NCBI GenBank assembly: GCA_963678275.1 | Contig: OY782765.1 | Span: forward strand, 2,976,001-3,040,000 | Source of the DNA: G963677445 sp963678275 | GTDB taxonomy: Bacteria; Bacteroidota; Ignavibacteria; Ignavibacteriales; Melioribacteraceae | Direction of reading: 5' to 3' | DNA: 64,000 nt | In this document: positions 17,934 through 28,300 of the stretch, piece by piece | Numbering within the stretch: the first letter of the stretch is position 1 | Layout of the letters: every line of letters begins with the position of its first letter | Notes under the pieces: model-generated | The model's database searches: none | Seen by the model: only the letters and a program-made list of their open reading frames with translations | What the model was told of the DNA's origin: nothing | Position numbers and translations under genes: made by a program

Positions 17934-20924
17934 TCATTTAAGAATGAGTAATTTTTTTGTTGCACAAAAATTTTCTGTCTTCAGAGTATAATAATATACT
18001 CCGCTCGCAACTTTATACCCGTTGTTATTTAATCCGTTCCAATATACTGATTTTTTACCCGGTTTTTCAACATTATTAATTAACTCTTTTATTATTCTTC
18101 CCAGGCTGTCATAAATAACCAGTGATACCTGCTCCTCGGCCGGAACACCATACTCGATAATGGTTTCGGGATTAAATGGATTTGGATAATTCTGTGAAAG
18201 AAAATATTTGCCGGGAATCAGTCCTTCTCCTTTTTCCCCCTTTACAAATACAGGGTCATCCAGGAATAAGCCCTCCCTCCATTCAGCCATTAACATGGAT
18301 AAATCGTTGTCATTTCCGGTAAGATCGGCAGTCAGGTTTCCATTACCCTCATTAACGCGCCAGTATGCCGCGAGTCCCGCTTCATTGCCATTCATATAAT
18401 TGTCGTAAGTTTCCGTAATTTCTTCACTGCTCCTGTATTTATTCCACACCCTTACTTCATCAATATAACCGTGAAAACATTTATTGATGCTCTGATTGTT
18501 GCCAATTATTAAATCGAAATCGGAATTATTTTTGACAGCGCCAACCGGGCTGACTCCATGAACAGATATTTCCATTTCTTCCCCATTAATGAGCATTGAT
18601 ATCTGACCCGATCTGTCGTAGCTTATCGCGATATGCTGCCATTGTCCCGCGACTATCGACCCCGTAGGTGTGTTCAGAGCCCCGGTTGTAACGCTGTCGG
18701 TTTTCAATTTCAGAGTCAGGCACTCATCCTCAAAAAGACTCGCGCCTGTTATAAAAACAGATATATTTTCTTTATCAAAAAGAGGCATACCTGAAGTAAA
18801 TTCCAAAGGTTTTATCCATGCTTCAAATGTAAATTCATCAGTCAGGTTAAGAGAAGAGGAGCTGTTTGCTATCGAATAATTATCATTGCTTTCAATATAT
18901 ATGCTGCTTTCACCATCAAATACCCTGATAAGTGTATCCACCTTCATCTCTTTCGTTGTAATCTCATCTGATATCTTCAGGGTTACTGTGTAATTACCCG
19001 ATTCGGTATAATTCCAGGAAGGTGATTCCTCCTGGCTGTCTGTAATGCCGTCACCGTTAAAATCCCATTCTACCGATTCCTGATTCCCGAGCGACATGTT
19101 ATCAAACTGAACCTCGAGCGGAGCATGACCTGTATTATTATTGACCCTGAAATATGGAAAGAGAGTATTAATTTTCATCAGTCTGAAATCAAAAGCTCCG
19201 CTTCCGCCATTATTGGAATATCCGCTGACCAGGTATTTCCCATCCTCTGTTTGTTTAACCTGGCTGACCCATTGTGAATTCTGCTCTGTCGACACATTTT
19301 CATATAATAACTCTCCGTTTTCATCTGTTATCAACTGGTATAAATTGGTCCAGCTGCCAAATATTCTTCTTATCCCGAAAATCGAAAAACTTTTATCGTT
19401 GAGCCGGCAAAAGCTGTTACCAAAATCATAATTGGTGATACTGCCATATTTTTTCTGCCAGATAAGATTACCATCAAAATCTGTTTTCAGCAGTGTGACA
19501 TTATAAAAATCCTTACTGTGAATATCCGCTTTTCCACAGGCGACATAACCATCCGATACCTCAAGAACTTCAAATCCCCAGTCATTGCAGTCATCCTCTC
19601 CAAAAAAACTTTTCCACACTTCATTACCCGCTCCGTCGGTTTTAAGCATAAGAAGCTGCCTTTTTGTGCTGTTATAACCTGAAGCTCCCGTTATAATAAA
19701 ACCTCCGTCTGAAGTTTCCTTGATATCAAAAGCCAGGTCCGAAGCTGTTGTACCGATAGTTTTTGACCAGACTTCATTTCCATCTTTATCCAGTTTAATA
19801 AACCAGATATCATCCTCCCCCATGCTTTCAGTTGTGCGGTCTCCCATAACCAGGTAATGGCCATCAGTTGTTTCAATTATTTTACGCGCCTCTTCACGGC
19901 CTTCACCGCCAAATGTTTTCGTCCATATTTCAATGCCATCCTGTCCGGTTTTTACAAGATAAAAATCTTTATCTCCCGCACCGAAGGATGTGGTGTAACC
20001 TGCCGCGATAATATTATCATCCTCATCCGCGATTACACTGTTGCCAAATTCCCTTAAAGCCCCGCCGAATTCTTTTTCCCACCTTAGATTTCCATCCTCA
20101 TCAGTTTTAACAAGCTTCAGATCGGCGCTCCCGGCTCCGGCTGAATAAGTATAACCGCATTGAATGATATCTCCGGCCGAATCAATCGCTAATGAGTAGG
20201 AACCTTCCGAACTTTCCCCGCCATATAGAGTTTCCCAGATCACATCTCCTTCCTTGTTTCTTCCATTCTTTTGTTTCATTTCCGAAATTGTATTGCCCCT
20301 TTTATTCATTGAGCTCTCAACAATATCGAGGAATGCCCACGCGTTGTGCATATGATAATAATCCCCCTTTGAACAGGTCATTATATTGCCATCAACCACA
20401 GGGGCAATGTTCGCGCCAAGATACACACCTCCCGCGTTAGCATATTCATGAGCGTAATCTTGATGCCCTGTAACATTTACACCATTTATAACATCGGCCG
20501 CGGCAAGAACCCTGGCGGCAGTGCAGTACGCGCCGATGGCAATCCCGTTGTCATTTGCCGTATGAATCAGGTCCAGGGCTGCCTGATTCCCGAGAAGGTC
20601 GGCGCATGGATCGCTATATGCCCGGCTTCCCGACATAATAGCAATCCCGTCATACCGGGTGATATCGGTAATATCTGTCAGCAATATATCAACAACCGCG
20701 CTTTCAAGCCCGAGCGGCGCTCCCCAGGGACAGGGAGTCATTTCACTGTTCAGCCCGGTGATTGTCAGGTCACATCCGGCTTTTTCGAATATATCCCTGA
20801 CGAGGCAGTAGTTTGCGCCAAAATATTCTGGCAGCACCACCAGGATATCAGGATTATTATTCTGAGCGCTGATCGAAAATTGGACCGCTATCAGTACAAA
20901 CAATATTTTTTTAATTTTCAACAT
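17934..20924 (-). CDS. Large secreted DJ-1/PfpI-propeller-PKD-LamG protein with sorting tail
   Basis: 996 residues; GGAGG sits just upstream of the ATG. After a signal peptide (1-20) comes a DJ-1/PfpI-like domain (about 25-200) with Glu34 and the elbow cysteine in I-G-A-Y-C-T-A-A (Cys134). Residues about 225-590 repeat a blade motif of the form L-V-K-T-D-x-D-G-N-x-x-W-x-K-x-x-G-G, a beta-propeller. A PKD domain follows (about 600-670, V-E-W-D-F-N-G-D-G), then a LamG/concanavalin-like domain (about 680-860). The end is the FlgD-like sorting domain with S-Q-N-Y-P-N-P-F-N-P-E-T. The order suggests a cell-surface or released binding protein; whether the DJ-1 part is catalytic is not known. Confidence 0.88.
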   Translation of the reverse strand: MLKIKKILFVLIAVQFSISAQNNNPDILVVLPEYFGANYCLVRDIFEKAGCDLTITGLNSEMTPCPWGAPLGLESAVVDILLTDITDITRYDGIAIMSGSRAYSDPCADLLGNQAALDLIHTANDNGIAIGAYCTAARVLAAADVINGVNVTGHQDYAHEYANAGGVYLGANIAPVVDGNIMTCSKGDYYHMHNAWAFLDIVESSMNKRGNTISEMKQKNGRNKEGDVIWETLYGGESSEGSYSLAIDSAGDIIQCGYTYSAGAGSADLKLVKTDEDGNLRWEKEFGGALREFGNSVIADEDDNIIAAGYTTSFGAGDKDFYLVKTGQDGIEIWTKTFGGEGREEARKIIETTDGHYLVMGDRTTESMGEDDIWFIKLDKDGNEVWSKTIGTTASDLAFDIKETSDGGFIITGASGYNSTKRQLLMLKTDGAGNEVWKSFFGEDDCNDWGFEVLEVSDGYVACGKADIHSKDFYNVTLLKTDFDGNLIWQKKYGSITNYDFGNSFCRLNDKSFSIFGIRRIFGSWTNLYQLITDENGELLYENVSTEQNSQWVSQVKQTEDGKYLVSGYSNNGGSGAFDFRLMKINTLFPYFRVNNNTGHAPLEVQFDNMSLGNQESVEWDFNGDGITDSQEESPSWNYTESGNYTVTLKISDEITTKEMKVDTLIRVFDGESSIYIESNDNYSIANSSSSLNLTDEFTFEAWIKPLEFTSGMPLFDKENISVFITGASLFEDECLTLKLKTDSVTTGALNTPTGSIVAGQWQHIAISYDRSGQISMLINGEEMEISVHGVSPVGAVKNNSDFDLIIGNNQSINKCFHGYIDEVRVWNKYRSSEEITETYDNYMNGNEAGLAAYWRVNEGNGNLTADLTGNDNDLSMLMAEWREGLFLDDPVFVKGEKGEGLIPGKYFLSQNYPNPFNPETIIEYGVPAEEQVSLVIYDSLGRIIKELINNVEKPGKKSVYWNGLNNNGYKVASGVYYYTLKTENFCATKKLLILK

Positions 20925-21123
20925 TTTTCCTCCGTCTCTTAGTTTTAATATTACATTCTGAACTATGATTTAATCTCAGAGGTAAAATTAATTTCAGAAG
21001 AAAGAGGAATTTTCTTTTTTTCGGATAAAGAGCAAATATAACCGTTGAAATGCTTTATAATTCTTTACAGGCAGAAAAAAAGAGACAAAACCATCTCTTC
21101 ACTTTTCATTTCAGGGATTTATC

Positions 21124-22281
21124 ATGCAGTCCGGATGTTTTATTTGTCCTTTTGCAGAATCTTTCTTCGGTAATTTGATTCTGTTTAATAAATTTGTGAA
21201 TATGAAAATAAAAGCGGAAAATATCATTCACCGGATTTCATCCGATTTCTGGATATTAAATTTTTCAGGATGGATGATTTTCACTGTAATATATATACCT
21301 TCGGTCTTGCGCATGCAAAATCCCACCTGGTTTGGCGGAATGGGTATTTTGATCTCAAGTCTGAGCGGATTTATAACCACATCAATTCTGAGATATTTTT
21401 ACCGGGCAATTTTTTCAAGAGGGCTCCCGATTGAAAAAACAATCCTGCGTGTAATTCTTTATTCCCTGGCAGGCGGCATTTCCTGGCACTATTTGGATCT
21501 TTTTCTCTCCGCTCTCGTTTATGGTTTCGATTTAGTTTTTGGCGTCCTTACTATTTTAATGGAGCTATTCGAAACGATGTGGTCTTCGGTTGTAATTCTC
21601 GCCTGGAGTTTTATCTATTTCAGTGTGAAATTCTGGAAAAGCTGGCAGGTGGAAAAAGAAGCGTCAAGAGAATTAAGGGAATTGGCGACAAGGGCAAGAC
21701 TCGAAACATTGCGCTACCAGTTAAATCCCCATTTTCTTTTTAATACTCTTAGTTCACTGAGGGCTATGGTTCAGAAAGACAGCGTGAAAGCGAGGGAAAT
21801 GATAACCAAAATATCAGAATTTTTAAGATATTCCCTTACCGGTGATGATTATCCCGAAGTGCCTCTGAATGATGAGCTGGAAGCTATTGGTAATTATCTT
21901 GATATTGAAAAGGTAAGATTTGGTGATGATCTTCATGTTGAATATAATATTGAATCGCTGGCCGAAGATTATCCGGTTCCTCCTTTTTTACTCAATCCGC
22001 TTATTGAAAACGCGATTAAACATGGCATTACAGATAAAAACCAGAGGCTTATGGTTAATATAACTGCCACTGTGAATGAGGAAAAAACCCTCAGGTTATC
22101 CGTGTCCAACAGCGGAGTCTGGCGGGAACCGGCGCCCGGCGCTGAGGGAAAAGGATTAGATAATATAAAAAAAAGACTGGCATTTCTTTATCCTCGTCAG
22201 CACAACTTTACCATAATAAAGGGGAAGGAAGAGGTTGAAATAATAATTGAAATCAGCAGAAAACCGGTTACGGGAAAATGA
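21124..22281 (+). CDS. LytS/YehU-type sensor histidine kinase
   Basis: 385 residues. The chosen ATG has AGGG about eight bases upstream; an ATG at 21202 is an alternative that drops 26 residues. Four or five membrane helices (about 40-170) precede a short coiled coil and the His_kinase domain with R-Y-Q-L-N-P-H-F-L-F-N-T-L, where His203 is the phospho-acceptor. The ATPase part has the N-box L-I-E-N-A-I-K-H-G and the glycine-rich G-K-G-L-D-N-I. The stop overlaps the LytTR regulator start by four bases, so the two form a classic pair. The stimulus is unknown. Confidence 0.92.
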   Translation: MQSGCFICPFAESFFGNLILFNKFVNMKIKAENIIHRISSDFWILNFSGWMIFTVIYIPSVLRMQNPTWFGGMGILISSLSGFITTSILRYFYRAIFSRGLPIEKTILRVILYSLAGGISWHYLDLFLSALVYGFDLVFGVLTILMELFETMWSSVVILAWSFIYFSVKFWKSWQVEKEASRELRELATRARLETLRYQLNPHFLFNTLSSLRAMVQKDSVKAREMITKISEFLRYSLTGDDYPEVPLNDELEAIGNYLDIEKVRFGDDLHVEYNIESLAEDYPVPPFLLNPLIENAIKHGITDKNQRLMVNITATVNEEKTLRLSVSNSGVWREPAPGAEGKGLDNIKKRLAFLYPRQHNFTIIKGKEEVEIIIEISRKPVTGK

Positions 22282-22997
22282 AAAAATTTAAAGCTGTTAT
22301 TGTTGATGATGAAAACCTGGCCATTCAGGATATTTCAGATGTTCTGGAAGAAATTGATGAAATAACTGTTGTCGGCGCGGCAAAAGATATTGATAACGCC
22401 GAAAAACTAATTGCCGAAAAAAAACCTGATATTGTATTCCTCGATATTCAGTTAAAGGGTGAAAATGGATTTGATCTGCTGGAAAAAATTGAAAGCGGAA
22501 TAAAAATAATATTTGTTACCGCGTTCGATAGTTATGCCATTAAAGCATTCGAAGTTAACGCTATGGATTACCTGTTAAAACCGGTAAATCCCGAAAGAGT
22601 GAAAAAAACACTCGAAAAAATGACTTCGGAAAACAGGTTTGAAAAACATGAACCTGAGCTTGATTATGATGATTCAATGTTTTTACTGCTTAACAGCAAA
22701 TATCAGTTTGTAAAAATAAGTGATATAATTGCCGTTACGGCGTCAGGTGATTACACACGGCTGACGATGAAGGATGGCACAAAAAAACTTTCGCAGAAAT
22801 CAATGAGAGAATGGGAACAACGGTTCCCCTCCAGACAGTTTTGCCGCATTCATCGGGCAACAATTATCAATCTTACATTTGTTGAAAAAGTTGAGGAATG
22901 GTTTAATCAATCTTATAGTGTTCACCTGAGGGGAATTGAAAAACCGGTTGCAATGAGCCGGGGATACGCGAATAAACTTAAAAAAATTCTTGGATGA
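22278..22997 (+). CDS. LytTR-family response regulator
   Basis: 239 residues. The receiver domain (1-120) has acidic Asp10/Asp11, phospho-acceptor Asp56 in V-F-L-D-I-Q and the conserved lysine in Y-L-L-K-P. A LytTR DNA-binding domain fills about 135-239 (G-D-Y-T-R-L, then F-C-R-I-H-R-A-T-I-I-N). Its ATG overlaps the kinase stop, so translation is coupled. LytTR regulators bind pairs of short direct repeats upstream of target genes; no such site was assigned with confidence here. Confidence 0.94.
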   Translation: MKKFKAVIVDDENLAIQDISDVLEEIDEITVVGAAKDIDNAEKLIAEKKPDIVFLDIQLKGENGFDLLEKIESGIKIIFVTAFDSYAIKAFEVNAMDYLLKPVNPERVKKTLEKMTSENRFEKHEPELDYDDSMFLLLNSKYQFVKISDIIAVTASGDYTRLTMKDGTKKLSQKSMREWEQRFPSRQFCRIHRATIINLTFVEKVEEWFNQSYSVHLRGIEKPVAMSRGYANKLKKILG

Positions 22998-23004
22998 TAA
23001 AAAA

Positions 23005-23031
23005 GAAGAGGCGCCGGTTAAGCGCCTCTTC
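23005..23031 (-). terminator. Convergent terminator (ompA-like gene; possibly bidirectional)
   Basis: Stem GAAGAGGCGC / GCGCCTCTTC with a seven-base loop. A TTCTTTTTTATC run follows on the minus strand, so it mainly serves the OmpA-family gene; it also lies eight bases after the LytTR stop. Confidence 0.82.
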
Positions 23032-23081
23032 ATTAGTCCCCTGATATCAGCCAAAGATTCAGTGCAATTTTTCTGAACCGG

Positions 23082-24242
23082 CTAATTCATAATTTTAAAT
23101 TCAACTCTTCTGTTAAGTTTTCTTCCTTCTTCAGTATCATTACTGTTAGCGGGATTCTTCTCACCCATTCCTTTCACACTGATTCTTGAGGCGCTCACGC
23201 CACGTGCTACGAGATAATTTTTAACAAATTCAGCTCTTCTTTTTGATAGAGCGTTGTTAAATCCCGCGTCACCGCTGTCGTCGGTATATCCGGTTATCGC
23301 CACATCAATATCAGTATTGTGGGTCAGGATATCACCAGCTTTTACAAGATCAGCCATAGAGGAAAATTCAAGATTGATGCTGTTTTTCTTAAAATACAGA
23401 GTCTTGAAATCACCCTGGTATTTTTTCATAAAATATTCATCGAGGGCGTCTTTAATATTGCCCTGTTCGGCAGGCTGGGCGGCCATTTTTTTCTCAAGGT
23501 TAGCCATCTCCATTTTCAGGCTTCTTATTTCATCCTTGATGCCGTTAAGATCTTCTTTGGTCGATTCAGCGTATTTTTTCTGAATCAGCTCCAGATCACT
23601 TTTTCTTATTCCGCCGGCGCCATCACCTTCACAATCACTGTATGGTTCACCTTTGTCGAAATAATAAAAAACGCCAAGATCAAATGAAATATAGGAATCA
23701 AGAGTTCCTCCGAAAAATCCGCCATTGCCGCCATAGACGCCGTCAAAGTCGTCTGTGGTAACAGTAGTCTGGCGGAATTCACCGCGCATTTTCCAGTCAT
23801 CTCCGATAAAATCAAATAAAGCTCCGAAGAAAATATTCGCGCCGAGCTCACCTGTTCTCAAGTCATCAAGCTTACCAATATTGGAGCCATCAACCGAATA
23901 AAAAAGAAGTGAGAAACCAGCGCCAAAATATGGACTGATTGGAGAACAGTGATGGAACTTCATCAAATATTCGAGTCCCAAGGCAAAATTGTCTGTTGAA
24001 ATTCCAACAGCGTCTGTGGTTGAGAAAGCGCCATAATCAAGACGCGCTCTGAATCCATGACGGGCATTCAGATCATTTTGTACAAACAGGTGACCGCCAA
24101 AATTAAGCTTTTCGGCCTGCACATCACCCATATACCTGATTGAACTTACACCAAATCCAAGGCCCCATCCTTTGTCGTAAAACTGACCGAACAAAGTCTG
24201 GGATGCTATCAGAAAGACAACAAGGGTAATTATTTTTTTCAT
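23082..24242 (-). CDS. OmpA-family outer-membrane protein
   Basis: 386 residues with AGGAG six bases before the ATG and a signal peptide ending L-F-G-Q. The N-terminal part (about 20-205) has the alternating pattern and aromatic-rich strands of an eight-stranded barrel. A coiled coil (about 215-260) leads to a C-terminal OmpA domain with G-Y-T-D-D-S-G, N-x-x-L-S-x-x-R-A and N-R-R-V-E-F. Such proteins bind peptidoglycan and hold the outer membrane to the wall. It is monocistronic and convergent with the LytS/LytTR pair. Confidence 0.93.
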   Translation of the reverse strand: MKKIITLVVFLIASQTLFGQFYDKGWGLGFGVSSIRYMGDVQAEKLNFGGHLFVQNDLNARHGFRARLDYGAFSTTDAVGISTDNFALGLEYLMKFHHCSPISPYFGAGFSLLFYSVDGSNIGKLDDLRTGELGANIFFGALFDFIGDDWKMRGEFRQTTVTTDDFDGVYGGNGGFFGGTLDSYISFDLGVFYYFDKGEPYSDCEGDGAGGIRKSDLELIQKKYAESTKEDLNGIKDEIRSLKMEMANLEKKMAAQPAEQGNIKDALDEYFMKKYQGDFKTLYFKKNSINLEFSSMADLVKAGDILTHNTDIDVAITGYTDDSGDAGFNNALSKRRAEFVKNYLVARGVSASRISVKGMGEKNPANSNDTEEGRKLNRRVEFKIMN

Positions 24243-24551
24243 AATATCTCCTGGTATTTATTTTAAACTTAATTATCAGGGGCTAAGTTTTTGTAAAAAC
24301 TTATTTAAGAGACTTGCGGAAAGATAATAATATTTGATACATTTGCCAGAAAATTTTCGATAAAAGAGGGATATCGGCAGATTAAATTGAGTTTCGTTAA
24401 GTTAAAAATCAGTTGGCATATCTTTAGGCAATTCGATAATTCCCCTCCACTACTCCATCTTTAGCCTTCTGTTTCTGATTTCTTCCCGAATAATCTTTTT
24501 CTTATTCTATTTTCACAAAAGAAGGTTCCATATATAATTCAGCGTAAGTTA

Positions 24552-24724
24552 TATGGTGTACCTGACGACACACCTGGCTGCTTTCTTCTTTTTTCTCTAC
24601 CAATATTTTGCCCCTGACGGGGGAATCTTATTCAATAGATAGTATTTTATGTCCCGTTAGGAACATCATATTGGTAAAAAAAACAGATAGGTAAAATATT
24701 CTGTGTGCCGTCAGGTACACCATA
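24552..24724. mobile_element. MITE-like element, copy 1 (box-C)
   Basis: 173 bp bounded by TATGGTGTACCTGACG and its inverted complement CGTCAGGTACACCATA (about 22 bp, one or two mismatches). Inside is a second inverted pair, ACCAATATTTTGCCCC against a TCATATTGGTAAAA arm. Copies at 48737-48905 and 56637-56807 have the same ends. There is no ORF, so any movement would need a transposase acting in trans. Confidence 0.8.
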
Positions 24725-24751
24725 TTTATCCACGGGAGTACAATTATAATC

Positions 24752-25080
24752 ATAAACTGGCTTTGCCAGATAAAAAATGAAATCCCAATGAATGAATCGT
24801 ACTCGTTCTCGTAATCGTACTTCATAGACTGGCAAGCCAGAAGCAAAAGTGGATAGTGGAGAGTGAAGAGATAAGAACCTGCAATTTTTCTTTAAGATAA
24901 CTTCAAAATCCCAAAAAAGTCCCGTCAGGGACAACAGATAATAGCCCCGCAATTCATTGTGGGGAAATAAGTTAAGAGGTTGATCAATAGTCCCGCCAGG
25001 GACGACAGAATTCCCCGCTAAATTGATGGTCAAATAAAATTTTGCCATTTTGCGCAGAATTTAACTTCTTACGGTGTAAT
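24752..25080 (+). repeat. Composite unit: box-I, box-D fragment, box-I, cargo, box-A
   Basis: AACTGGCTTTGCCAGATAAA opens the unit, a half box-D follows (about 24785-24830), then a second box-I (GACTGGCAAGCCAGAAGC) interrupts box-D. AGTCCCGCCAGGGAC-type short repeats come next and box-A closes at about 25040-25078. One unit appears to have entered another. Confidence 0.6.
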
Positions 25081-25205
25081 CGTACTTCGTACTCGCCTTT
25101 TCAAAACGCTCAGGTTATTCGAGAACGAGAACGATTACGAGTACCTGTTCCATGAGTACGATAAAATTTTGCCATTTTACGTAGAATTTGACTGCTAACG
25201 GAATA
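25080..25205 (+). repeat. Box-D hairpin plus box-A
   Basis: GTACTTCGTACTCGCC and ATTCGAGAACGAGAACGATT form the hairpin arms, followed at about 25164-25203 by box-A (TTTTGCCATTTTACGTAGAA then GCTAACGGAATAA). It is chained directly to the previous unit through that unit's box-A. Confidence 0.62.
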
Positions 25206-25303
25206 AACAGACAAAGCCGGAAGGGTTAAAATCCCGTAGGGGGATGTACCACTGAATAACTATGAAGTGTTCCCTCGGCGAATTCCCCTTGAATACGGAG
25301 ACA

Positions 25304-25332
25304 AAAAAAGGGCCCCGAGGATTCAGGGCCCG
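25304..25332 (-). terminator. Rho-independent terminator of the ~1195-residue secreted protein gene
   Basis: On the minus strand GGGCCCTGA pairs with TCGGGGCCC (one G-T pair) around the loop ATCC and is followed by seven T residues. Confidence 0.88.
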
Positions 25333-25381
25333 AAAGGAGTTAGTTTAGACAAGCATTTCTCACTGGTGAGGGAATTACCAA

Positions 25382-28300
25382 TTATTTGAGCAGCATCATT
25401 TTTTTCACCTGGCTGAAATCGCCCGCTCTCAGGGAGTAGAAATATACACCTGAAGAAAGATCAGCGGCATTAAACTCAATCGCGTGGTATCCCGCGTCCA
25501 TTTCTCCTGAAATTATTTCTTTTACCTTTTCACCGACAATGTTATAAATCACCAGTTTAACATTAGCGGTTTCAGGCAGGCTGAATTTTATTGTTGTTGA
25601 AGGATTAAAAGGATTCGGGTAATTCTGCGAAAGTGAATATTGCACAGGATTAAGGTCCCCTTTAATTTTTAATGCTTTTATTGCCGGGTTATCTATTATT
25701 ATTTCATCACCATCGGCAAGCGTCATTTCCTGATCTGTAATTATTGTTACTTCAGCGTTGGAGACTTTAATTTTTACAGGATAGGCGGCAGGATTAAGAT
25801 TTATTATTTGGTCGCCTGTGGAAATGTTTTCAGCATATTTTCCTGAAGAAAATCTCACATCAAATACTCCCGCGGGAGGCATAGGAGGAAGTTCGTAATT
25901 GTTCCCTGCCGATTCCGATAGCAGATAAAGACTTCCCTGGTTTCCTTCGGCATCACTGATAACAAGCCTTCCATTACCGCTGAAATCATATCCGGCCGAA
26001 GGATAAGATGTTTTCGGCGCGCCCGGATCGTAAGTCAGTTCACCATCCGCGTTTGTTTTAATCCAGTAACCTTTACCCGGCTCAAGCATTTCGGGAATAA
26101 AATATCCGTTTTCATAACCATACCAGTCACCTTCAATTATGCCTGCTGGTATTGAAGTTATCATCGCTGCGGGAACCGCTTCATCAAAGGGGCCTACCAT
26201 GTTCCATCCCGCGTTAACCGGAATATTCTGAGCAGCATTCGATCCGCTGAAACTTAAGGACTGCGGTCCATCAAATTTTATCCAGTATCCATTGCCCGGA
26301 TTGCATATCTGTGCCGGGAAATATCCGTTGTTAAATCCGTATACATCTGAAGAAGCATCCGGGAAAAGAGCGCCTGTGCTCATATCATCTGTCATAACAG
26401 GAACTGATACCATGTTCCATCCCTGAAGGACTTCAAAACCAACTGTCAACTGATCGGTCATCTTGATAATCAGGCTGTTAACAGATGTATTATCTACTAC
26501 GAGTGAAGACTGTTCTTTCATATTCACATTGATCAACATGCCGCCAAAAGGATCAGCGATTACAAAGGTTCCGGGAGGCAGGTCCGCAGGTTCCCATTCA
26601 ATCGTAAAAGGATATCCTGAACCACCCGGCTGAAGCTGGAGAGTCCATTCAATATCAGTCTGACCGAAAGCTCTGTAATCGGTCCTGCAAGCTACAGGAG
26701 GTGAAACAGGCAGTATAAATCTTGTATCAAAAACACCCGCCGGAGGAAGCGGAGGAAGCTCCAGTTCGCCAATGGCTTCATCAAGCCCGTCGGTGGCGCC
26801 GTCATATTGTCCGAATGTTAACACATCTGATGATCTCATTCCTCCCGCATCCTGTATCATAAGATGAGCCTGCCAGTAATCGGAGGTAAATGGTGATCCG
26901 CTTCCATGAACAAAATTTGAAAAGAGCCCGAAATCGGTGCCCACTAACAATTCATCATAAAACATTACATCAATTCTTGTTCCTGTAGGATATATATTAT
27001 ATGGAGCCCATGATGTACTGCCAACAACATCGTAATAATAAACTGTTTCATCGACAGCGACAAAAACTGTGTCGGGTCCGGCTTCAATAGCTGAAGCCAC
27101 CATATTCATTCCTGTCGGGAATCCGCTTACCGGAACAGGTGTCCAAAGCGCGGTTGAGCTGAGAGGTTTATAATAAGCTATCGGATGCCCGCCTGTTGCG
27201 TCGGTTCCGGCAGCAAAAACTGTATCCCCGGTCATACTTACATCAATATCATAAATTGTCGCTGTGATTGGATAACCTACGCTTGTTCCGCTCGCGTCCA
27301 TATCCTGGGAGGGAATCCATGTTGCTCCGCTCTTTACAAGTTTGTAAACGCTTCTTCCCTGCGGAAGTGTGACATCATATATTACTCCTATATAAGCGAC
27401 CGTATCAGTTCCTTCCATCAAAAATTCAATGTCTGAAATATCGACATCTTCCCCTATCGTGGCAGCTTCAATCAATATCTGATCCCAGGTGGAACCGCCG
27501 TCGGTTGAATAAAAGAGTCCACCTTTATGTGTTTCTTCAAGCTCATAACCTGCCATTACTATATTATGGTCGTAATCACAGACTTCAATAGCCTGGCAAA
27601 ATGCGCCTATCTCTGAAAAGTTATAGGGAGGATCTTCCGGAGTGAATACTCTTGTCCAGTCGCTGCCCGCGTTTGTCGTTTTATATACTCTTACGTTTCC
27701 TGCAAAAACTGTAGTAGTATCATCCTGGTCTATTTCAACTGAATAATAGGGAGAGCCATCCCCTTCAGGCCATAAAGCATTTGTCCAGGAGGGTGAGCTG
27801 AGGAAATCATCCACTCTTCTCACACCCGATTTAGCCGCTATCCATCCTGTGCTTTTGCTATCGGACATATCGAGGTCCCTGATCCATACAGCCACAACAC
27901 CTTCATCAATTTCAAAGATGGTTTCGCCGCCGTTTTCCGACGCGCCAATACCCTGGTCGGTTGTCATATAAACTATATCGTCGTTTATCGGATCACCATA
28001 TGTATCACCGTCATTGGCATGAGTTTCAAATCCATAGTCGCCAAATCCCATCCAGCTTCCCAGCATTCCTTTGTTATCACTGAAATTGCTCGCGTGATAA
28101 ACATTATATGCCGAAGCTGTGCCGCCAAAACTGATTGTCGGGGCATTTACTCCTCCGAGTCCCATATCAAAACTTATCCAGGTGACTTCATCATCCGAAT
28201 AAGAAACCCACTTATTATTGCCATCCTGACCAATAATTAGAAGCCTTCCGTCCGGCGCGATGCCAAACGCGTTCCATTCAAAAGCCGGCAGGGATGTCGG

